From the NCBI GenBank assembly GCA_947456855.1, contig CANGTR010000010.1, positions 1 to 43,588 on the forward strand: a DNA stretch of 43,588 nucleotides. Reading direction: 5' to 3'. Below are positions 37,024 through 43,588 of this stretch, one piece after another. Under the pieces are notes generated by a model. It was not told where the DNA came from. It made no database searches and was given only the letters and a program-made list of their open reading frames with translations. Every line of letters starts with the position of its first letter. Position 1 is the stretch's first letter. A program made the position numbers and the translations under genes. This DNA is from Sphingobacteriia bacterium (lineage in GTDB: Bacteria; Bacteroidota; Bacteroidia; Chitinophagales; Chitinophagaceae).

Positions 37024-38196
37024 ATGAATAGTGCGGCGATTAAAGTTTTGGTTGATGCAGAATTAGACCCCCAATTACAATCCATCGGATATAAGATTTT
37101 AAACAAAGAGCGGATTAATTTTGACGAAGGAGTTGCATTATTTGAAAAAGCATCACTTTCCTATGTTGGTGCTTTGGCCAATTGGGTACGCGAAGAAAAG
37201 CATGGTAATAAAACATACTTCAATAGAAATTTTCATATAGAACCTACCAATGTATGTGTTTTTTCATGTGCATTTTGCTCCTATTCTCGTTTGTATTCTA
37301 ATAGAGAAGAAGGTTGGGAACTCAGCATCGATCAAATGATGCACATTGTAAAAAGTTACGACGGAAAACCAGTGACGGAAGTACATATTGTTGGAGGAGT
37401 ACATCCTAAAATGAACATGGAGTTTTTCTTGGAATTATTAAGAACCATAAAAGCCCATCGCCCAGCATTACATATCAAAGCATTTACTCCAGTGGAGTTA
37501 GATTATATGTTTAAGAAAGCCAAAGTTTCTGTGGCAGAGGGAATGCGTTTGGCGCATGAAGCCGGCTTAGATTCTTTGCCAGGTGGCGGTGCGGAAATTT
37601 TTCATCCGGATATTCGCAAACAAATTTGTGATGATAAAGTAGATGCGGTGGGTTGGTTGAATATTCATGAAACTGCTCATCAACTTGGGATGCACAGCAA
37701 TGCTACTTTGTTGTATGGGCATATTGAGTCTTTCTCGCATAGAATAGATCATATGGAAAGATTGAGAAGCCTTCAAGATAAAACAGGCGGTTTTAATACA
37801 TTTATTCCATTAAAGTTTCGCAATCAGGACAATGACATGAGCCATATCAAAGAATCTACAATAGTAGAAGACATGAAAATGTATGCAGTTTCTAGAATTT
37901 ATATGGATAATTTTCCACACATCAAAGCGTATTGGCCAATGTTGGGTAGAAAAAATGCGCAGCTCACTTTATCATTTGGTGTAAACGATATCGACGGAAC
38001 CATTGACGATTCAACAAAAATTTATGCCATGGCAGGATCTGAAGAACAAACACCAACCATGAGTACTGCTGATTTGGTGAGATTGATCAAACAAGTAAAA
38101 CGCCAGCCAGTAGAAAGAGGGACGCTCTATAATGAAATCAGAGATTATTCTTTAGTGGATGCTACTGGTTTGGAATTAGATTCGCAGACGAATTAA
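37024..38196 (+). CDS. mqnE: Aminofutalosine synthase
   Basis: A 390-residue radical SAM enzyme of the futalosine route to menaquinone, joining SAM to the chorismate-derived enolpyruvyl benzoate to give aminofutalosine. The [4Fe-4S] motif is Cys78-x3-Cys82-x2-Cys85 in EPTNVCVFSCAFCSYSR. The segments VTEVHIVGGVHPK, KAFTPVELDYM, LPGGGAEIFHP and HIKAYWPMLGR are typical of MqnE and its sister MqnC; the EPTNVC and YWPMLGR forms fit MqnE better. It stands alone here; the other futalosine genes are outside the window. Confidence 0.9.
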   Translation: MNSAAIKVLVDAELDPQLQSIGYKILNKERINFDEGVALFEKASLSYVGALANWVREEKHGNKTYFNRNFHIEPTNVCVFSCAFCSYSRLYSNREEGWELSIDQMMHIVKSYDGKPVTEVHIVGGVHPKMNMEFFLELLRTIKAHRPALHIKAFTPVELDYMFKKAKVSVAEGMRLAHEAGLDSLPGGGAEIFHPDIRKQICDDKVDAVGWLNIHETAHQLGMHSNATLLYGHIESFSHRIDHMERLRSLQDKTGGFNTFIPLKFRNQDNDMSHIKESTIVEDMKMYAVSRIYMDNFPHIKAYWPMLGRKNAQLTLSFGVNDIDGTIDDSTKIYAMAGSEEQTPTMSTADLVRLIKQVKRQPVERGTLYNEIRDYSLVDATGLELDSQTN

Positions 38197-38253
38197 TAAT
38201 TGCTAGCCAAATCATGGTATTGGAGTTAATTCCTTGTCCATCACACCATTATT

Positions 38254-40269
<2,016 letters not shown>

Positions 40270-41697
40270 TTAACATTCGCTCAACCCAAGTGGTACTTGC
40301 ACCGCCAATCCACCATCAGCAGTTTCTTTGTATTTGCTATTCATGTCTAGTGCAGTAGACCACATAGTTGCAATTACTTTATCCAAACTCACCAATGCAA
40401 AATCAGGTGTGCTTTGTAATGCCAATTGTGATGCTGTTATTGCTTTAATAGCACCCATGGTATTTCTTTCAATACAAGGAATTTGTACCAAACCACCAAT
40501 CGGATCGCATGTAAGACCTAAATGATGTTCCATGGCAATTTCAGCTGCCATCAATGCCTGCCTTTGTGTGCCGCCCATGCATTCCGTTAAAGCCGCAGCA
40601 GCCATTGCAGAAGATACACCAATCTCTGCCTGACAACCACCCATTGCTGCTGAAATAGTGGCACCTTTTTTAAAAATACTTCCTATTTCAGATGCAGTTA
40701 ATAAAAATTGAATGATTTTATCTTCAGTTACATTTTCGCAAAAAGCAATATAATATTGAAGCACTGCTGGAATAACTCCTGCAGCGCCGTTGGTAGGTGC
40801 TGTTACTACTCTACCAAAAGAAGCATTCTCTTCATTCACCGCCAATGCAAAACAACTCACCCAATCGAGTATATACTGAAAACTTCCACCACCTTTTTTA
40901 ATAGCATTAATCCATTCATCGTAATTTTTATATGATTGTTGATTGATTAATTTTTTATTGAGATTAAAAGCCCTTCTTTGTACTTGTAATCCACCAGGTA
41001 ATTCTCCTTGCGTATGACATCCTCTGAAAGTACATTCTTTCATGGTTTCCCAAATCTTCCAAACGCCTTCTTTTACTTTTATTTCTGGATTCCAAGCCAA
41101 TTCATTTTCTAAAACAATTTCATGTATATGAAATCCAGTTTTCATACACCAATGCAATAAATCCTCTGCAGTATTTACTGGAAAAGGTAAATCAATTGGA
41201 TCTTTTCCTCCACCATTTTCTCCCTCCTTAACAACAAATCCACCCCCAATTGAAAAATAAGTTTCACTAAAATGATTGCCATCCTTTGTATGAATTAAAA
41301 AGGACAATCCATTTGGATGAAATGGTAAAGATTCGTTGTACAAGAATTGTAGATCATCTTTAATAATAAAAGGCAACTGAACTTTTCCTCCCAATAAAAG
41401 CGATTGATTGTTTTCTATATCTTTTATTTTCTGAGTAATACTATTTACATCAATGGTAACAGGATCTTCTCCACTAAGCCCCAATAAAACTGCAATATCA
41501 GTTCCGTGCCCTTTACCAGTTTTAGCCAAAGACCCGTATAATAATACAGTTAATGAAATAATTTGATCTAGTGGATATTTTGCTTGTATAGATTCAACAC
41601 ATCGCTGTGCTGCCCTCCATGGCCCAAGGGTATGTGAACTGGATGGACCTACCCCTATTTTAAACATATCGAAAACCGAAATTGATTCATGTGGCAT
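40270..41697 (-). CDS. sdaA: L-serine ammonia-lyase, single-chain iron-sulfur type
   Basis: A 475-residue enzyme turning L-serine into pyruvate and ammonia. The N-terminal domain opens with [18 protein letters not shown], and the catalytic domain holds the cluster cysteines Cys355 (GGCQAEIG), Cys397 (GLTCDPIGG) and Cys408 (QIPCIERN). Their 42- and 11-residue spacing is that of the structurally known Legionella enzyme. The last residue is Cys475, corresponding to the C-terminal cysteine that plugs the active site in that enzyme. It is the first gene of a leftward operon with the FadH-like gene. serA elsewhere in the window makes the same amino acid. Confidence 0.95.
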   Translation of the reverse strand: MPHESISVFDMFKIGVGPSSSHTLGPWRAAQRCVESIQAKYPLDQIISLTVLLYGSLAKTGKGHGTDIAVLLGLSGEDPVTIDVNSITQKIKDIENNQSLLLGGKVQLPFIIKDDLQFLYNESLPFHPNGLSFLIHTKDGNHFSETYFSIGGGFVVKEGENGGGKDPIDLPFPVNTAEDLLHWCMKTGFHIHEIVLENELAWNPEIKVKEGVWKIWETMKECTFRGCHTQGELPGGLQVQRRAFNLNKKLINQQSYKNYDEWINAIKKGGGSFQYILDWVSCFALAVNEENASFGRVVTAPTNGAAGVIPAVLQYYIAFCENVTEDKIIQFLLTASEIGSIFKKGATISAAMGGCQAEIGVSSAMAAAALTECMGGTQRQALMAAEIAMEHHLGLTCDPIGGLVQIPCIERNTMGAIKAITASQLALQSTPDFALVSLDKVIATMWSTALDMNSKYKETADGGLAVQVPLGLSEC

Positions 41698-41716
41698 TCC
41701 GTAAAGTTATGAATTA

Positions 41717-41772
41717 GAAGATAAAAGATAAGAGATATGAGATAAAAGATATTGGATTTGAGATATTGGATT
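41717..41772. repeat. Third copy of the heptamer-repeat element (inverted)
   Basis: GATAAAAGATAAGAGATATGAGATAAAAGATA, the reverse complement of the TATCTCATATCTTTTATC pattern, continues into two ATATTGGATTT copies. It lies between the divergent serine ammonia-lyase and serine hydrolase genes, so it overlaps their promoter region. Confidence 0.65.
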
Positions 41773-41791
41773 TTTAATTTAAGTTTGATGG

Positions 41792-43042
41792 ATGAGAACC
41801 TTTATTTTGATAACCCTATTTTTATTGAGCTTTGAAATGCTAACTGCTCAGCATGTCCAGCAAAGTTCAAGTCCCAATCCGTTGGAAATATTGTTGCAAT
41901 CTAATCCGGCATTAAAAAACACAATTGCTAATAAAGATAGCCTTCGGATTCAAATAGTATATACCCAAATAGATAGAAACAAGCGCAATAAACCAAGCTT
42001 TACAGAGTATAATTATAACCTCAATAACAATACTTATTTCTATCCTGCGAGCACGGTAAAAATGCCCATCGCCCTTTTGGCTTTAGAAAAACTTAATGAA
42101 CTCAAGATAAAAGGTCTTACGAAAGCATCCACCATGATTACAGATAGTTCTGCAACTGCTCAGGATTATGTGTATACACAACCCAATTCGGCTGATAGCA
42201 GGCCAACAATTGAAAATTATATCAAACAAATATTTTTAGTAAGCGATAATGATGCGTACAATAGACTCTACGAATTTTTAGGCCAAGAATACATTCAAAA
42301 AAAGTTATCGGCAAAAGGTTATTCTGATGCCATCATTCGTCATCGTTTACAAATTAGTAGAACCCTCGAACAGAATGCTACTACCAATCCAGTCAAATTG
42401 TATGATACTTCTGGTGCTTTGGTATACGAGCAACCACTGCAAAAAAGTAACGCTCAATATCCATTGCTGGAAGCCAATCTGGGTAAGGGTTTTATGAGTA
42501 GAGGGAAATTGGTAAATGAACCATTTTCTTTCGCTACTAAAAACAGGGTTTATTTACAAGACCTGCATCATATACTTCAATCGGTTTTATTTCCGGAGCA
42601 GTTCAAAAAAGAACAACGATTTAATTTAACCAAACAAGATTATGGATTTGTACAAAAATGGATGAGTGCTTTCCCTAAAGAAAGTGATTTTCCCAATTAC
42701 GATTCTACCCATTATTGGGATGCTTATTGTAAATTCTTGTATTATGGATCGGAGAAAGGAACAAAGCCAAGCAACTTTAGAATTTTTAATAAAGTAGGCG
42801 ATGCTTATGGTTTTTTAATTGATGTAACTTATGTAGCTGACCTTGCCAACAACATAGAATTTATGTTGAGTGCTGTTATTTCTTGTAACCAGGATGGCAT
42901 TTATAATGACGATCATTATGATTACGAAACAATCGGTTATCCTTTTATGAAAAATTTAGGTCAAGCAGTGTATCAATATGAATTGTCTCGAAAAAGAAAA
43001 AATACACCTGATTTGAGTAAGCTTGATTTGCACAAAAAATAA
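41792..43042 (+). CDS. Secreted class A beta-lactamase-fold serine hydrolase
   Basis: A 416-residue exported protein (signal peptide ending near LTAQ). The first motif is Ser87-Thr-Val-Lys90 in YPASTVKMPIALL, the second is Ser151-Asp-Asn153 in VSDNDAYNRLY, and the third is KVG in FNKVGDAYGF in place of KTG. The protein is longer than class A beta-lactamases (about 290 residues), with an insertion of about 100 residues between motifs two and three. The Glu166 loop is not clear, so true beta-lactamase activity is uncertain. It may be a peptidase or esterase. It is divergent from sdaA with the repeat in between. Confidence 0.82.
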   Translation: MRTFILITLFLLSFEMLTAQHVQQSSSPNPLEILLQSNPALKNTIANKDSLRIQIVYTQIDRNKRNKPSFTEYNYNLNNNTYFYPASTVKMPIALLALEKLNELKIKGLTKASTMITDSSATAQDYVYTQPNSADSRPTIENYIKQIFLVSDNDAYNRLYEFLGQEYIQKKLSAKGYSDAIIRHRLQISRTLEQNATTNPVKLYDTSGALVYEQPLQKSNAQYPLLEANLGKGFMSRGKLVNEPFSFATKNRVYLQDLHHILQSVLFPEQFKKEQRFNLTKQDYGFVQKWMSAFPKESDFPNYDSTHYWDAYCKFLYYGSEKGTKPSNFRIFNKVGDAYGFLIDVTYVADLANNIEFMLSAVISCNQDGIYNDDHYDYETIGYPFMKNLGQAVYQYELSRKRKNTPDLSKLDLHKK

Positions 43043-43179
43043 AGCTACAATTTTAATGGTTTTAGATATTTAGCTGCGCTAATAATCAACAAGAATGATC
43101 ATTTGGTATTTGATTAGCCCATTTAATTGCTTTTTCCGAACTTTACGTTACATATAATAAATAAATAATATAAAAGCGA

Positions 43180-43588
43180 ATGGAACTTTCTTCTTTATTG
43201 AACAGATTTAACGAACCGGAAACCCTCAAAATGGCTAAGCTAGGCCGGGAATTGAGGGCTAGCGGAATTGATGTAATTGATCTTAGTTTGGGTGAACCTG
43301 ATTTTGATACACCCCAACATATTAAAGATGCTGCCATTAAAGCCATCAATGATAACTGGAGTCATTATACTCCTGTACCTGGTTTTTTAGATTTGAGAGA
43401 AGCTGTATGTACCAAATTGAAAAGAGACAATAACCTGGATTATAAACCTGAAAATATTGTTAGCTCAACAGGAGCAAAACAAAGTTTGGCAAATGCAATT
43501 TTAGCATTGGTAGATGAGGGAGATGAAGTAATTATTCCAACCCCTTATTGGGTTACTTATTCTGAATTGGTAAAAATTGCCAGAGGTA
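43180..43588 (+). CDS. Class I/II aminotransferase, aspartate-type (partial, runs off the window)
   Basis: The first 136 codons of a PLP-dependent aminotransferase; the gene continues past the right edge. The N-terminus carries VIDLSLGEPDFDTPQHI, the next landmark is WSHYTPVPGFLDLREAV, and the cofactor-binding start is VSSTGAKQSLANAI, followed by IIPTPYWVTYSELV. These fit the aspartate/aromatic aminotransferases of subgroup I gamma type. The lysine that binds PLP lies beyond the window. Confidence 0.88.
   Translation, partial: MELSSLLNRFNEPETLKMAKLGRELRASGIDVIDLSLGEPDFDTPQHIKDAAIKAINDNWSHYTPVPGFLDLREAVCTKLKRDNNLDYKPENIVSSTGAKQSLANAILALVDEGDEVIIPTPYWVTYSELVKIARG

Noticed and set aside
41792..43042. 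Antibiotic-resistance beta-lactamase
   Set aside because: Motif three is KVG, the Glu166 loop is unclear and a large insertion is present, so resistance should not be claimed.

Overview
The window looks like the chromosome of a low-GC member of the Bacteroidota, most likely a freshwater Chitinophagaceae-type bacterium. The signs are Bacteroidota-style -7 promoter boxes (TAnnTTTG) with no clear Shine-Dalgarno sites, a DUF3276/PUR protein, a DnaE with a complete PHP site, the futalosine enzyme MqnE, and a proteorhodopsin paired with a Blh carotene oxygenase. The lineage is inferred from gene content; nothing in the sequence names a species.

Layout. 1-6313: a heptamer microsatellite, a saccharopine dehydrogenase-like gene (-), gyrA and a co-directional secreted repeat protein, then about 500 bp of nested inverted repeats. 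6314-13813: a large secreted Asp-box beta-propeller protein (-), then an amino-sugar/glycoprotein block made of a GH109-like oxidoreductase-fold glycosidase, a NahK-like sugar kinase (-), glycosylasparaginase and CutC. 13817-21350: serA (-), a lipoprotein serine hydrolase, a membrane pyrophosphatase with an unusual C-terminal tail, a PUR-domain protein (-) and an ABC exporter half (-). 21350-21720: 24-bp tandem repeats, terminators and tRNA-Ser(UGA). 21793-26349: a YhcH/NanQ-like protein (-), then the phototrophy pair proteorhodopsin and blh separated by a strong terminator hairpin, then a MutS2-like ATPase without Smr (-). 26556-31258: lipoprotein MsrA, an M1 aminopeptidase plus a MOP-family flippase, and an NlpC/P60 lipoprotein (-). 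31341-38196: dnaE, trxA, a CNT nucleoside transporter and mqnE. 38254-43588: a fadH-like reductase and L-serine ammonia-lyase as one leftward operon, a class A beta-lactamase-fold hydrolase, and the start of an aminotransferase cut by the window edge.

How the genes work together. The rhodopsin (DTE proton-pump motif, methionine at the colour-tuning position) needs retinal, which Blh makes by cleaving beta-carotene; no carotenoid genes are visible here, so they must lie elsewhere. The membrane pyrophosphatase is a second light-independent ion pump. The amino-sugar block could strip GalNAc/GlcNAc from glycoproteins, cleave the GlcNAc-Asn bond and phosphorylate the sugar. The two parts that most repay a second look are the non-coding architectures: the nested palindromic element at about 5863-6314, and the 24-bp repeat plus orphan terminator at 21406-21548. 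The heptamer repeats scattered over three intergenic sites come next.

No prophage, transposase, CRISPR array or rRNA was recognised.
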